A DNA stretch of 64,000 bases from Melastoma dodecandrum (lineage: Eukaryota > Streptophyta > Magnoliopsida > Myrtales > Melastomataceae). Shown one piece after another: positions 25,644 through 39,900 of the stretch (position 1 is the first letter of the stretch; the number at the start of each line of letters is the position of its first letter). A program made the translations under genes and the position numbers. The notes under the pieces were generated by a model. It worked only from the letters and a program-made list of their open reading frames with translations. It was not told where the DNA came from and searched no databases. Where the stretch lies: positions 1 through 64,000 of the forward strand of contig JARUPY010000320.1 in the NCBI GenBank assembly GCA_029817715.1, written 5' to 3'.

Positions 25644-26645
25644 GGGTCCCTTTCGTTTGCACAAGGAGGAACCCCGCGCACAACTTACGCAAGGTTGTGC
25701 ATCCCGCATGCTCCGTACATTGATGCTTCCGAACTTGCATTTTCCGAAGCCTAAATGATCTCCAAATGCTTCCCAAACTATTCAAAATTGGAGTTCTACA
25801 TTTGACATTCGGGTCCCTCTCGTTTGCACAAGGAGGAACCTCGCGCACAACTTATGCAAGGTTGTGCATCCCGCATGCTCCGTACCTTGGTGATTCCGAA
25901 CTTGCATTTTCCAAAGCCGAAATGATCCCCAAATGCTTCCCAAACTATTCAAAATTGGAGTTCTACATTTGACATTCGGGTCCCTTTCGTTTGCACAATG
26001 AGGAACCCCGCGCACAACTTACGCAAGGTTGTGCATCCCGCATGCTCCGTACATTGATGCTTCCGAACTTGCATTTTCCGAAGCCTAAATGATCTCCAAA
26101 TGCTTCCCAAACTATTCAAAATTGGAGTTCTACATTTGACATTCGGGTCCCTCTCGTTTGCACAAGGAGGAACCCCGCGCACAACTTATGCAAGGTTGTG
26201 CATCCCGCATGCTCCGTACCTTGGTGATTCCGAACTTGCATTTTCCAAAGCCTAAATGATCCCCAAATGCTTCCCAAACTATTCAAAATTGGAGTTCTAC
26301 ATTTGGCATTCGGGTCCCTTTCGTTTGCACAATGAGGAACCCCGCGCACAACTTACGCAAGGTTGTGCATCCCGCATGCTCCGTACATTGATGCTTCCGA
26401 ACTTGCATTTTCCGAAGCCTAAATGATCTCCAAATGCTTCCCAAACTATTCAAAATTGGAGTTCTACATTTGACATTCGGGTCCCTCTCGTTTGCACAAG
26501 GAGGAACCTCGCGCACAACTTATGCAAGGTTGTGCATCCCGCATGCTCCGTACCTTGGTGATTCCGAACTTGCATTTTCCAAAGCCGAAATGATCCCCAA
26601 ATGCTTCCCAAACTATTCAAAATTGGAGTTCTACATTTGACATTC
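25644..26645. repeat. dimeric higher-order repeat with a marked partner, 334 bp x 3
   Basis: Monomers starting at 25644, 25978 and 26312 carry cattgatgc/gatctcc. They alternate with monomers at 25811, 26145 and 26479 that share ctctcg, ttatgc, ggtgattcc and ccaaagcc. The linked private variants show recent amplification of a two-monomer unit. Confidence 0.85.
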
Positions 26646-27144
26646 GGGTCCCTTTCGTTGGACAATGAGGAACCCCGCGCACAACTTACGCATGGTTGTG
26701 CATCCCGCATGCTCCGTACCTTGGTGCTTCCGAAATTGCATTCTCCGAAGCCTAAATGATCCCCAAATGCTTCCCAAACTATTCAAAATTGGAGTTCTAC
26801 ATTTGACATTCGGGTCCCTTTCGTTGCACAATGAGGAACCCCGCGCACAACTTACGCAAGGTTGTGCATCCCGCATGCTCCGTACCTTGGTGCTTCCGAA
26901 ATTGCATTTTCCGAAGCCTAAATGATCCCCAAATGCTTCCCAAACTATTCCAAATTGGAGTTCTTCATTTGACATTCGGGTCCCTTTCGTTTGCACAAGG
27001 AGGAACCCCGCGCACAACTTACGCAAGGTTGTGCATCCCGCATGCTCCGTACCTTGGTGCTTCCGAACTTGCATTTTTCGAAGCCTAAATGATCTCCAAA
27101 TGCTTCCCAAACTATTCAAAATTGGAGTTCTACATTTGACATTC
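26646..27144. repeat. partial copy of the right-flank cassette
   Basis: Three monomers of 166, 166 and 167 bp. The first has cattctcc, the second has cgttgcacaatg, ttccaaatt and ttcttcattt, and the third has catttttcg with gatctcc. The same linked variants define monomers 1-3 of the cassette repeated at 53392, 55561 and 57729 beyond the retrotransposon, so the two sides of the array share ancestry. The first monomer differs in reading cgttggac where the cassette has cgtgtgcac. Confidence 0.75.
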
Positions 27145-28648
27145 GGGTCCCTTTCGTTTGCACAATGAGGAACCCCGCGCACAACTTACGCAAGGTGGTG
27201 CATCCCGCATGCTCCGTACATTGATGCTTCCGAACTTGCATTTTCCGAAGCCTAAATGATCTCCAAATGCTTCCCAAACTATTCAAAATTGGAGTTCTAC
27301 ATTTGACATTCGGGTCCCTTTCGTTTGCACAAGGAGGAACCCCGCGCACAACTTACGCAAGGTTGTGCATCCCGCATGCTCCGTACCTTGGGGCTTTTGA
27401 ACTTGCATTTTCCAAAGCCTAAATGATCCCCAAATGCTTCCCAAACTATTCAAAATTGGAGTTCTACATTTGACATTCGGGTCCCTTTCGTTTGCACAAT
27501 GAGGAACCCCGCGCACAACTTACGCAAGGTTGTGCATCCCGCATGCTCCGTACATTGATGCTTCCGAACTTGCATTTTCCGAAGCCTAAATGATCTCCAA
27601 ATGCTTCCCAAACTATTCAAAATTGGAGTTCTACATTTGACATTCGGGTCCCTTTCGTTTGCACAATGAGGAACCCCGCGCACAACTTACGCAAGGTTGT
27701 GCATCCCGCATGCTCCGTACATTGATGCTTCCGAACTTGCATTTTCCGAAGCCTAAATGATCTCCAAATGCTTCCCAAACTATTCAAAATTGGAGTTCTA
27801 CATTTGACATTCGGGTCCCTCTCGTTTGCGCCAAGGAGGAACCTCGCGCACAACTTATGCAAGGTTTTGCATCCCGCATGCTCCGTACCTTGGTGATTCC
27901 GAACTTGCATTTTCCAATGCCTAAATGATCCCCAAATGCTTCCCAAACTATTCAAAATTGGAGTTCTACATTTGACATTCGGGTCCCTTTCGTTTGCACA
28001 ATGAGGAACCCCGCGCACAACTTACGCAAGGTTGTGCATCCCGCATGCTCCGTACATTGATGCTTCCGAACTTGCATTTTCCGAAGCCTAAATGATCTCC
28101 AAATGCTTCCCAAACTATTCAAAATTGGAGTTCTACATTTGACATTCGGGTCCCTTTCGTTTGCACAAGGAGGAACCCCGCGCACAACTTACGCAAGGTT
28201 GTGCATCCCGCATGCTCCGTACCTTGGTGCTTCCGAACTTGCATTTTCCGAAGCCTAAATGATCCCCAAATGCTTCCCAAACTATTCAAAATTGGAGTTC
28301 TACATTTGACATTCGGGTCCCTTTCGTTTGCACAATGAGGAACCCCGCGCACAACTTACGCATGGTTGTGCATCCCGCATGCTCCGTACCTTGGTGCTTC
28401 CGAACTTGCATTTTCCGAAGCCTAAATGATCCCCAAATGCTTCCCAAACTATTCAAAATTGGAGTTCTACATTTGACATTCGGGTCCCTTTCGTTTGCAC
28501 AATGAGGAACCCCGCGCACAACTTACGCAAGGTTGTGCATCCCGCATGCTCCGTACCTTGGTGCTTCCGAACTTGCATTTTCCGAAGCCTAAATGATCCC
28601 CAAATGCTTCCCAAACTATTCAAAATTGGAGTTCTACATTTGACATTC

Positions 28649-29984
28649 GGGTCCCTTTCGTTTGCACAAGGAGGAACCCCGCGCACAACTTACGCAAGGT
28701 TGTGCATCCCGCATGCTCCGTACCTTGGTGCTTCCGAACTTGCATTTTCCGAAGCCTAAATGATCTCCAAATGCTTCCCAAACTATTCAAAATTGGAGTT
28801 CTACATTTGACATTCGGGTCCCTTTCGTTTGCACAAGGAGGAACCCCGCGCACAACTTACGCAAGGTTGTGCATCCCGCATGCTCCGTACATTGATGCTT
28901 CCGAACTTGCATTTTCCGAAGCCTAAATGATCTCCAAATGCTTCCCAAACTATTCAAAATTGGAGTTCTACATTTGACATTCGGGTCCCTTTCGTTTGCA
29001 CAATGAGGAACCCCGCGCACAACTTACGCAAGGTTGTGCATCCCGCATGCTCCGTACCTTGGTGCTTCCGAACTTGCATTTTCCGAAGCCTAAATGATCC
29101 CCAAATGCTTCCCAAACTATTCAAAATTGGAGTTCTACATTTGACATTCGGGTCCCTTTCGTTTGCACAATGAGGAACCCCGCGCACAACTTACGCAAGG
29201 TTGTGCATCCCGCATGCTCCGTACATTGATGCTTCCGAACTTGCATTTTCCGAAGCCTAAATGATCTCCAAATGCTTCCCAAACTATTCAAAATTGGAGT
29301 TCTACATTTGACATTCGGGTCCCTTTCGTTTGCACAAGGAGGAACCCCGCGCACAACTTACGCAAGGTTGTGCATCCCGCATGCTCCGTACCTTGGTGCT
29401 TCCGAACTTGCATTTTCCGAAGCCTAAATGATCCCCAAATGCTTCCCAAACTATTCAAAATTGGAGTTCTACATTTGACATTCGGGTCCCTTTCGTTTGC
29501 ACAAGGAGGAACCCCGCGCACAACTTACGCAAGGTTGTGCATCCCGCATGCTCCGTACATTGATGCTTCCGAACTTGCATTTTCCGAAGCCTAAATGATC
29601 TCCAAATGCTTCCCAAACTATTCAAAATTGGAGTTCTACATTTGACATTCGGGTCCCTTTCGTTTGCACAAGGAGGAACCCCGCGCACAACTTACGCAAG
29701 GTTGTGCATCCCGCATGCTCCGTACCTTGGTGCTTCCGAACTTGCATTTTCCGAAGCCTAAATGATCCCCAAATGCTTCCCAAACTATTCAAAATTGGAG
29801 TTCTACATTTGACATTCGGGTCCCTTTCGTTTGCACAATGAGGAACCCCGCGCACAACTTACGCATGGTTGTGCATCCCGCATGCTCCGTACCTTGGTGC
29901 TTCCGAACTTGCATTTTCCGAAGCCTAAATGATCCCCAAATGCTTCCCAAACTATTCAAAATTGGAGTTCTACATTTGACATTC
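28649..29984. repeat. eight-monomer segment, first copy
   Basis: The order of monomer classes across eight monomers (gatctcc/gatcccc and cattg/ccttg states) matches that at 31655-32990, 3,006 bp (18 monomers) downstream. One aatgagg/aaggagg state and a few single-base markers differ, for example cgcatgg only here. Inferred from class order, not from a base-by-base alignment. Confidence 0.6.
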
Positions 29985-31654
29985 GGGTCCCTTTCGTTTG
30001 CACAATGAGGAACCCCGCGCACAACTTACGCAAGGTTGTGCATCCCGCATGCTCCGTACCTTGGTGCTTCCGAACTTGCATTTTCCGAAGCCTAAATGAT
30101 CCCCAAATGCTTCCCAAACTATTCAAAATTGGAGTTCTACATTTGACATTCGGGTCCCTTTCGTTTGCACAATGAGGAACCCCGCGCACAACTTACGCAA
30201 GGTTGTGGATCCCGCATGCTCCGTACATTGATGCTTCCGAACTTGCATTTTCCGAGGCCTAAATGATCTCCAAATGCTTCCCAAACTATTCTAAATTCGA
30301 GTTCTACATTTGACATTCGGGTCCCTTTCGTTTGCACAAGGAGGAACCTCGCGCACAACTTACGCAAGGTTGTGCATCCCGCATGCTCCGTACCTTGGTG
30401 CTTCCGAACTTGCATTTTCCGAAGCCTAAATGATCCCCAAATGCTTCCCAAACTATTCAAAATTGGAGTTCTACATTTGACATTCGGGTCCCTTTCGTTT
30501 GCACAATGAGGAACCCCGCGCACAACTTACGCAAGGTTGTGCATCCCGCATGCTCCGTACCTTGGTGCTTCCGAACTTGCATTTTCCGAAGCCTAAATGA
30601 TCCCCAAATGCTTTCCAAACTATTCAAAATTGGAGTTCTACATTTGACATTCGGGTCCCTTTCGTTTGCACAATGAGGAACCCCGCGCACAACTTACGCA
30701 AGGTTGTGCATCCCGCATGCTCCGTACCTTGGTGCTTCCGAACTTGCATTTTCCGAAGCCTAAATGATCCCCAAATGCTTCCCAAACTATTCAAAATTGG
30801 AGTTCTACATTTGACATTCGGGTCCCTTTCGTTTGCACAATGAGGAACCCCGCGCACAACTTACGCAAGGTTGTGCATCCCGCATGCTCCGTACCTTGGT
30901 GCTTCCGAACTTGCATTTTCCGAAGCCTAAATGATCCCCAAATGCTTCCCAAACTATTCAAAATTGGAGTTCTACATTTGACATTCGGGTCCCTTTCGTT
31001 TGCACAATGAGGAACCCCGCGCACAACTTACGCAAGGTTGTGCATCCCGCATGCTCCGTACCTTGGTGCTTCCGAACTTGCATTTTCCGAAGCCTAAATG
31101 ATCCCCAAATGCTTCCCAAACTATTCAAAATTGGAGTTCTACATTTGACATTCGGGTCCCTTTCGTTTGCACAATGAGGAACCCCGCGCACAACTTACGC
31201 AAGGTTGGGCATCCCGCATGCTCCGTACCTTGGTGCTTCCGAACTTGCATTTTCCGAAGCCTAAATGATCTCCAAATGCTTCCCAAACTATTCAAAATTG
31301 GAGTTCTACATTTGACATTCGGGTCCCTTTCGTTTGCACAATGAGGAACCCCGCGCACAACTTACGCAAGGTTGTGCATCCCGCATGCTCCGTACCTTGG
31401 TGCTTCCGAACTTGCATTTTCCGAAGCCTAAATGATCCCCAAATGCTTCCCAAACTATTCAAAATTGGAGTTCTACATTTGACATTCGGGTCCCTTTCGT
31501 TTGCACAATGAGGAACCCCGCGCACAACTTACGCAAGGTTGTGCATCCCGCATGCTCCGTACATTGGTGCTTCCGAACTTGCATTTTCCGAAGCCTAAAT
31601 GATCTCCAAATGCTTCCCAAACTATTCAAAATTGGAGTTCTACATTTGACATTC

Positions 31655-32990
31655 GGGTCCCTTTCGTTTGCACAATGAGGAACCCCGCGCACAACTTACG
31701 CAAGGTTGTGCATCCCGCATGCTCCGTACCTTGGTGCTTCCGAACTTGCATTTTCCGAAGCCTAAATGATCTCCAAATGCTTCCCAAACTATTCAAAATT
31801 GGAGTTCTACATTTGACATTCGGGTCCCTTTCGTTTGCACAAGGAGGAACCCCGCGCACAACTTACGCAAGGTTGTGCATCCCGCATGCTCCGTACATTG
31901 ATGCTTCCGAACTTGCATTTTCCGAAGCCTAAATGATCTCCAAATGCTTCCCAAACTATTCAAAATTGGAGTTCTACATTTGACATTCGGGTCCCTTTCG
32001 TTTGCACAAGGAGGAACCCCGCGCACAACTTACGCAAGGTTGTGCATCCCGCATGCTCCGTACCTTGGTGCTTCCGAACTTGCATTTTCCGAAGCCTAAA
32101 TGATCCCCAAATGCTTCCCAAACTATTCAAAATTGGAGTTCTACATTTGACATTCGGGTCCCTTTCGTTTGCACAATGAGGAACCCCGCGCACAACTTAC
32201 GCAAGGTTGTGCATCCCGCATGCTCCGTACATTGATGCTTCCGAACTTGCATTTTCCGAAGCCTAAATGATCTCCAAATGCTTCCCAAACTATTCAAAAT
32301 TGGAGTTCTACATTTGACATTCGGGTCCCTTTCGTTTGCACAAGGAGGAACCCCGCGCACAACTTACGCAAGGTTGTGCATCCCGCATGCTCCGTACCTT
32401 GGTGCTTCCGAACTTGCATTTTCCGAAGCCTAAATGATCCCCAAATGCTTCCCAAACTATTCAAAATTGGAGTTCTACATTTGACATTCGGGTCCCTTTC
32501 GTTTGCACAAGGAGGAACCCCGCGCACAACTTACGCAAGGTTGTGCATCCCGCATGCTCCGTACATTGATGCTTCCGAACTTGCATTTTCCGAAGCCTAA
32601 ATGATCTCCAAATGCTTCCCAAACTATTCAAAATTGGAGTTCTACATTTGACATTCGGGTCCCTTTCGTTTGCACAAGGAGGAACCTCGCGCACAACTTA
32701 TGCAAGGTTGTGCATCCCGCATGCTCCGTACCTTGGTGCTTCCGAACTTGCATTTTCCGAAGCCTAAATGATCCCCAAATGCTTCCCAAACTATTCAAAA
32801 TTGGAGTTCTACATTTGACATTCGGGTCCCTTTCGTTTGCACAATGAGGAACCCCGCGCACAACTTACGCAAGGTTGTGCATCCCGCATGCTCCGTACCT
32901 TGGTGCTTCCGAAATTGCATTTTCCGAAGCCTAAATGATCCCCAAATGCTTCCCAAACTATTCAAAATTGGAGTTCTACATTTGACATTC
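31655..32990. repeat. eight-monomer segment, second copy
   Basis: Class order matches 28649-29984 at an 18-monomer offset. The match stops on the left at monomer 31488 and on the right at monomer 32991, which bounds the duplicated piece. Confidence 0.6.
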
Positions 32991-34158
32991 GGGTCCCTTT
33001 CGTTTGCACAATGAGGAACCCCGCGCACAACTTACGCAAGGTTGTGCATCCCGCATGCTCCGTACATTGATGCTTCCGAACTTGCATTTTCCGAAGCCTA
33101 AATGATCTCCAAATGCTTCCCAAACTATTCAAAATTGGAGTTCTACATTTGACATTCGGGTCCCTTTCGTTTGCACAATGAGGAACCCCGCGCACAACTT
33201 ACGCAAGGTTGTGCATCCCGCATGCTCCGTACATTGATGCTTCCGAACTTGCATTTTCCGAAGCCTAAATGATCTCCAAATGCTTCCCAAACTATTCAAA
33301 ATTGGAGTTCTACATTTGACATTCGGGTCCCTTTCGTTTGCACAAGGAGGAACCCCGCGCACAACTTACGCAAGGTTGTGCATCCCGCATGCTCCGTACC
33401 TTGGTGCTTCCGAACTTGCATTTTCCGAAGCCTAAATGATCCCCAAATGCTTCCCAAACTATTCAAAATTGGAGTTCTACATTTGACATTCGGGTCCCTT
33501 TCGTTTGCACAAGGAGGAACCCCGCGCACAACTTACGCAAGGTTGTGCATCCCGCATGCTCCGTACATTGATGCTTCCGAACTTGCATTTTCCGAAGCCT
33601 AAATGATCTCCAAATGCTTCCCAAACTATTCAAAATTGGAGTTCTACATTTGACATTCGGGTCCCTTTCGTTTGCACAAGGAGGAACCCCGCGCACAACT
33701 TACGCAAGGTTGTGCATCCCGCATGCTCCGTACCTTGGTGCTTCCGAACTTGCATTTTCCGAAGCCTAAATGATCCCCAAATGCTTCCCAAACTATTCAA
33801 AATTGGAGTTCTACATTTGACATTCGGGTCCCTTTCGTTGCACAATGAGGAACCCCGCGCACAACTTACGCAAGGTTGTGCATCCCGCATGCTCCGTACC
33901 TTGGTGCTTCCGAACTTGCATTTTCCGAAGCCTAAATGATCCCCAAATGCTTCCCAAACTATTCAAAATTGGAGTTCTACATTTGACATTCGGGTCCCTT
34001 TCGTTTGCACAATGAGGAACCCCGCGCACAACTTACGCAAGGTTGTGCATCCCGCATGCTCCGTACATTGATGCTTCCGAACTTGCATTTTCCGAAGCCT
34101 AAATGATCTCCAAATGCTTCCCAAACTATTCAAAATTGGAGTTCTACATTTGACATTC
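32156..34158. repeat. hexameric higher-order repeat, about 1,002 bp x 2
   Basis: A six-monomer class order (gatctcc, gatcccc, gatctcc, gatcccc, gatcccc, gatctcc, with matching aatgagg/aaggagg states) is repeated from 33158. The second unit is 1,001 bp because one monomer has the cgttgcac 1-base deletion. Confidence 0.75.
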
Positions 34159-35995
34159 GGGTCCCTTTCGTTTGCACAATGAGGAACCCCGCGCACAACT
34201 TACGCAAGGTTGTGCATCCCGCATGCTCCGTACATTGGTGCTTCCGAACTTGCATTTTCCGAAGCCTAAATGATCTCCAAATGCTTCCCAAACTATTCAA
34301 AATTGGAGTTCTACATTTGACATTCGGGTCCCTTTCGTTTGCACAATGAGGAACCCCGCGCACAACTTACGCAAGGTTGTGCATCCCGCATGCTCCGTAC
34401 CTTGGTGCTTCCGAACTTGCATTTTCCGAAGCCTAAATGATCCCCAAATGCTTCCCAAACTATTCAAAATTGGAGTTCTACATTTGACATTCGGGTCCCT
34501 TTCGTTTGCACAAGGAGGAACCCCGCGCACAACTTACGCAAGGTTGTGCATCCCGCATGCTCCGTACCTTGGTGCTTCCGAACTTGCATTTTCCGAAGCC
34601 TAAATGATCCCCAAATGCTTCCCAAACTATTCAAAATTGGAGTTCTACATTTGACATTCGGGTCCCTTTCGTTTGCACAATGAGGAACCCCGCGCACAAC
34701 TTACGCAAGGTTGTGCATCCCGCATGCTCCGTACCTTGATGCTTCCGAACTTGCATTTTCCGAAGCCTAAATGATCCCCAAATGCTTCCCAAACTATTCA
34801 AAATTGGAGTTCTACATTTGACATTCGGGTCCCTTTCGTTTGCACAATGAGGAACCCCGCGCACAACTTACGCAAGGTTGTGCATCCCGCATGCTCCGTA
34901 CCTTGGTGCTTCCGAACTTGCATTTTCCGAAGCCTAAATGATCCCCAAATGCTTCCCAAACTATTCAAAATTGGAGTTCTACATTTGACATTCGGGTCCC
35001 TTTCGTTTGCACAAGGAGGAACCCCGCGCACAACTTATGCAAGGTTGTGCATCCCGCATGCTCCGTACCTTGGTGCTTCCGAACTTGCATTTTCCGAAGC
35101 CTAAATGATCCCCAAATGCTTCCCAAACTATTCAAAATTGGAGTTCTACATTTGACATTCGGGTCCCTTTCGTTTGCACAATGAGGAACCCCGCGCACAA
35201 CTTACGCAAGGTTGTGCATCCCGCATGCTCCGTACCTTGGTGCTTCCGAACTTGCATTTTCCGAAGCCTAAATGATCCCCAAATGCTTCCCAAACTATTC
35301 AAAATTGGAGTTCTACATTTGACATTCGGGTCCCTTTCGTTTGCACAATGAGGAACCCCGCGCACAACTTACGCAAGGTTGTGCATCCCGCATGCTCCGT
35401 ACCTTGGTGCTTCCGAACTTGCATTTTCCGAAGCCTAAATGATCCCCAAATGCTTCCCAAACTATTCAAAATTGGAGTTCTACATTTGACATTCGGGTCC
35501 CTTTCGTTTGCACAAGGAGGAACCCCGCGCACAACTTACGCAAGGTTGTGCATCCCGCATGCTCCGTACCTTGGTGCTTCCGAACTTGCATTTTCCGAAG
35601 CCTAAATGATCTCCAAATGCTTCCCAAACTATTCAAAATTGGAGTTCTACATTTGACATTCGGGTCCCTTTCGTTTGCACAAGGAGGAACCCCGCGCACA
35701 ACTTACGCAAGGTTGTGCATCCCGCATGCTCCGTACCTTGATGCTTCCGAACTTGCATTTTCCGAAGCCTAAATGATCTCCAAATGCTTCCCAAACTATT
35801 CAAAATTGGAGTTCTACATTTGACATTCGGGTCCCTTTCGTTTGCACAATGAGGAACCCCGCGCACAACTTACGCAAGGTTGTGCATCCCGCATGCTCCG
35901 TACCTTGGTGCTTCCGAACTTGCATTTTCCGAAGCCTAAATGATCCCCAAATGCTTCCCAAACTATTCAAAATTGGAGTTCTACATTTGACGTTC

Positions 35996-36997
35996 GGGTC
36001 CCTTTCGTTTGCACAATGAGGAACCCCGCGCACAACTTACGCAAGGTTGTGCATCCCGCATGCTCCGTACATTGATGCTTCCGAACTTGCATTTTCCGAA
36101 GCCTAAATGATCTCCAAATGCTTCCCAAACTATTCAAAATTGGAGTTCTACATTTGACATTCGGGTCCCTTTCGTTTGCACAAGGAGGAACCCCGCGCAC
36201 AACTTACGCAAGGTTGTGCATCCCGCATGCTCCGTACCTTGGTGCTTCCGAACTTGCATTTTCCGAAGCCTAAATGATCCCCAAATGCTTCCCAAACTAT
36301 TCAAAATTGGAGTTCTACATTTGACGTTCGGGTCCCTTTCGTTTGCACAATGAGGAACCCCGCGCACAACTTACGCAAGGTTGTGCATCCCGCATGCTCC
36401 GTACCTTGATGCTTCCGAACTTGCATTTTCCGAAGCCTAAATGATCCCCAAATGCTTCCCAAACTATTCAAAATTGGAGTTCTACATTTGACATTCGGGT
36501 CCCTTTCGTTTGCACAAGGAGGAACCCCGCGCACAACTTACGCAAGGTTGTGCATCCCGCATGCTCCGTACCTTGGTGCTTCCGAACTTGCATTTTCCGA
36601 AGCCTAAATGATCCCCAAATGCTTCCCAAACTATTCAAAATTGGAGTTCTACATTTGACGTTCGGGTCCCTTTCGTTTGCACAATGAGGAACCCCGCGCA
36701 CAACTTACGCAAGGTTGTGCATCCCGCATGCTCCGTACCTTGATGCTTCCGAACTTGCATTTTCCGAAGCCTAAATGATCTCCAAATGCTTCCCAAACTA
36801 TTCAAAATTGGAGTTCTACATTTGACATTCGGGTCCCTTTCGTTTGCACAAGGAGGAACCCCGCGCACAACTTACGCAAGGTTGTGCATCCCGCATGCTC
36901 CGTACCTTGGTGCTTCCGAACTTGCATTTTCCGAAGCCTAAATGATCCCCAAATGCTTCCCAAACTATTCAAAATTGGAGTTCTACATTTGACATTC
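35996..36997. repeat. dimeric higher-order repeat marked by gacgttcggg, 334 bp x 3
   Basis: The rare variant gacgttcggg, in place of gacattcggg, occurs at about 35991, 36325 and 36659, exactly 334 bp apart. Monomers with aatgagg and aaggagg alternate in step with it. Confidence 0.82.
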
Positions 36998-39900
36998 GGG
37001 TCCCTTTCGTTTGCACAATGAGGAACCCCGCGCACAACTTACGCAAGGTTGTGCATCCCGCATGCTCCGTACCTTGGTGCTTCCGAACTTGCATTTTCCG
37101 AAGCCTAAATGATCCCCAAATGCTTCCCAAACTATTCAAAATTGGAGTTCTACATTTGACATTCGGGTCCCTTTCGTTTGCACAAGGAGGAACCCCGCGC
37201 ACAACTTACGCAAGGTTGTGCATCCCGCATGCTCCGTACCTTGGTGCTTCCGAACTTGCATTTTCCGAAGCCTAAATGATCCCCAAATGCTTCCCAAACT
37301 ATTCAAAATTGGAGTTCTACATTTGACATTCGGGTCCCTTTCGTTTGCACAAGGAGGAACCCCGCGCACAACTTACGCAAGGTTGTGCATCCCGCATGCT
37401 CCGTACATTGATGCTTCCGAACTTGCATTTTCCGAAGCCTAAATGATCTCCAAATGCTTCCCAAACTATTCAAAATTGGAGTTCTACATTTGACATTCGG
37501 GTCCCTTTCGTTTGCACAAGGAGGAACCCCGCGCACAACTTACGCAAGGTTGTGCATCCCGCATGCTCCGTACCTTGGTGCTTCCGAACTTGCATTTTCC
37601 GAAGCCTAAATGATCCCCAAATGCTTCCCAAACTATTCAAAATTGGAGTTCTACATTTGACATTCGGGTCCCTTTCGTTTGCACAATGAGGAACCCCGCG
37701 CACAACTTACGCAAGGTTGTGCATCCCGCATGCTCCGTACCTTGATGCTTCCGAACTTGCATTTTCCGAAGCCTAAATGATCCCCAAATGCTTCCCAAAC
37801 TATTCAAAATTGGAGTTCTACATTTGACATTCGGGTCCCTTTCGTTTGCACAAGGAGGAACCCCGCGCACAACTTACGCAAGGTTGTGCATCCCGCATGC
37901 TCCGTACCTTGGTGCTTCCGAACTTGCATTTTCCGAAGCCTAAATGATCCCCAAATGCTTCCCAAACTATTCAAAATTGGAGTTCTACATTTGACGTTCG
38001 GGTCCCTTTCGTTTGCACAATGAGGAACCCCGCGCACAACTTACGCAAGGTTGTGTATCCCGCATGCTCCGTACATTGATGCTTCCGAACTTGCATTTTC
38101 CGAAGCCTAAATGATCTCCAAATGCTTCCCAAACTATTCAAAATTGGAGTTCTACATTTGACATTCGGGTCCCTTTCGTTTGCACAAGGAGGAACCCCGC
38201 GCACAACTTACGCAAGGTTGTGCATCCCGCATGCTCCGTACCTTGGTGCTTCCGAACTTGCATTTTCCGAAGCCTAAATGATCCCCAAATGCTTCCCAAA
38301 CTATTCAAAATTGGAGTTCTACATTTGACATTCGGGTCCCTTTCGTTTGCACAAGGAGGAACCCCGCGCACAACTCACGCAAGGTTGTGCATCCCGCATG
38401 CTCCGTACCTTGATGCTTCCGAACTTGCATTTTCCGAAGCCTAAATGATCTCCAAATGCTTCCCAAACTATTCAAAATTGGTGTTCTACATTTGACATTC
38501 GGGTCCCTTTCGTTTGCACAAGGAGGAACCCCGCGCACAACTTACGCAAGGTTGTGCATCCCGCATGCTCCGTACCTTGGTGCTTCCGAACTTGCATTTT
38601 CCGAAGCCTAAATGATCCCCAAATGCTTCCCAAACTATTCAAAATTGGAGTTCTACATTTGACATTCGGGTCCCTTTCGTTTGCACAATGAGGAACCCCG
38701 CGCACAACTTACGCAAGGTTGTGCATCCCGCATGCTCCGTACCTTGGTGCTTCCGAACTTGCATTTTCCGAAGCCTAAATGATCCCCAAATGCTTCCCAA
38801 ACTATTCAAAATTGGAGTTCTACATTTGACATTCGGGTCCCTTTCGTTTGCACAATGAGGAACCCCGCGCACAACTTACGCAAGGTTGTGCATCCCGCAT
38901 GCTCCGTACATTGATGCTTCCGAACTTGCATTTTCCGAAGCCTAAATGATCTCCAAATGCTTCCCAAACTATTCAAAATTGGAGTTCTACATTTGACATT
39001 CGGGTCCCTTTCGTTTGCACAATGAGGAACCCCGCGCACAACTTACGCAAGGTTGTGCATCCCGCATGCTCCGTACCTTGGTGCTTCCGAACTTGCATTT
39101 TCCGAAGCCTAAATGATCTCCAAATGCTTCCCAAACTATTCAAAATTGGAGTTCTACATTTGACATTCGGGTCCCTTTCGTTTGCACAATGAGGAACCCC
39201 GCGCACAACTTACGCAAGGTTGTGCATCCCGCATGCTCCGTACATTGATGCTTCCGAACTTGCATTTTCCGAAGCCTAAATGATCTCCAAATGCTTCCCA
39301 AACTATTCAAAATTGGAGTTCTACATTTGACATTCGGGTCCCTTTCGTTTGCACAATGAGGAACCCCGCGCACAACTTACGCAAGGTTGTGCATCCCGCA
39401 TGCTCCGTACATTGGTGCTTCCGAACTTGCATTTTCCGAAGCCTAAATGATCTCCAAATGCTTCCCAAACTATTCAAAATTGGAGTTCTACATTTGACAT
39501 TCGGGTCCCTTTCGTTTGCACAAGGAGGAACCCCGCGCACAACTTACGCAAGGTTGTGCATCCCGCATGCTCCGTACCTTGGTGCTTCCGAACTTGCATT
39601 TTCCGAAGCCTAAATGATCCCCAAATGCTTCCCAAACTATTCAAAATTGGAGTTCTACATTTGACATTCGGGTCCCTTTCGTTTGCACAAGGAGGAACCC
39701 CGCGCACAACTTACGCAAGGTTGTGCATCCCGCATGCTCCGTACCTTGATGCTTCCGAACTTGCATTTTCCGAAGCCTAAATGATCTCCAAATGCTTCCC
39801 AAACTATTCAAAATTGGAGTTCTACATTTGACATTCGGGTCCCTTTCGTTTGCACAAGGAGGAACCCCGCGCACAACTTACGCAAGGTTGTGCATCCCGC

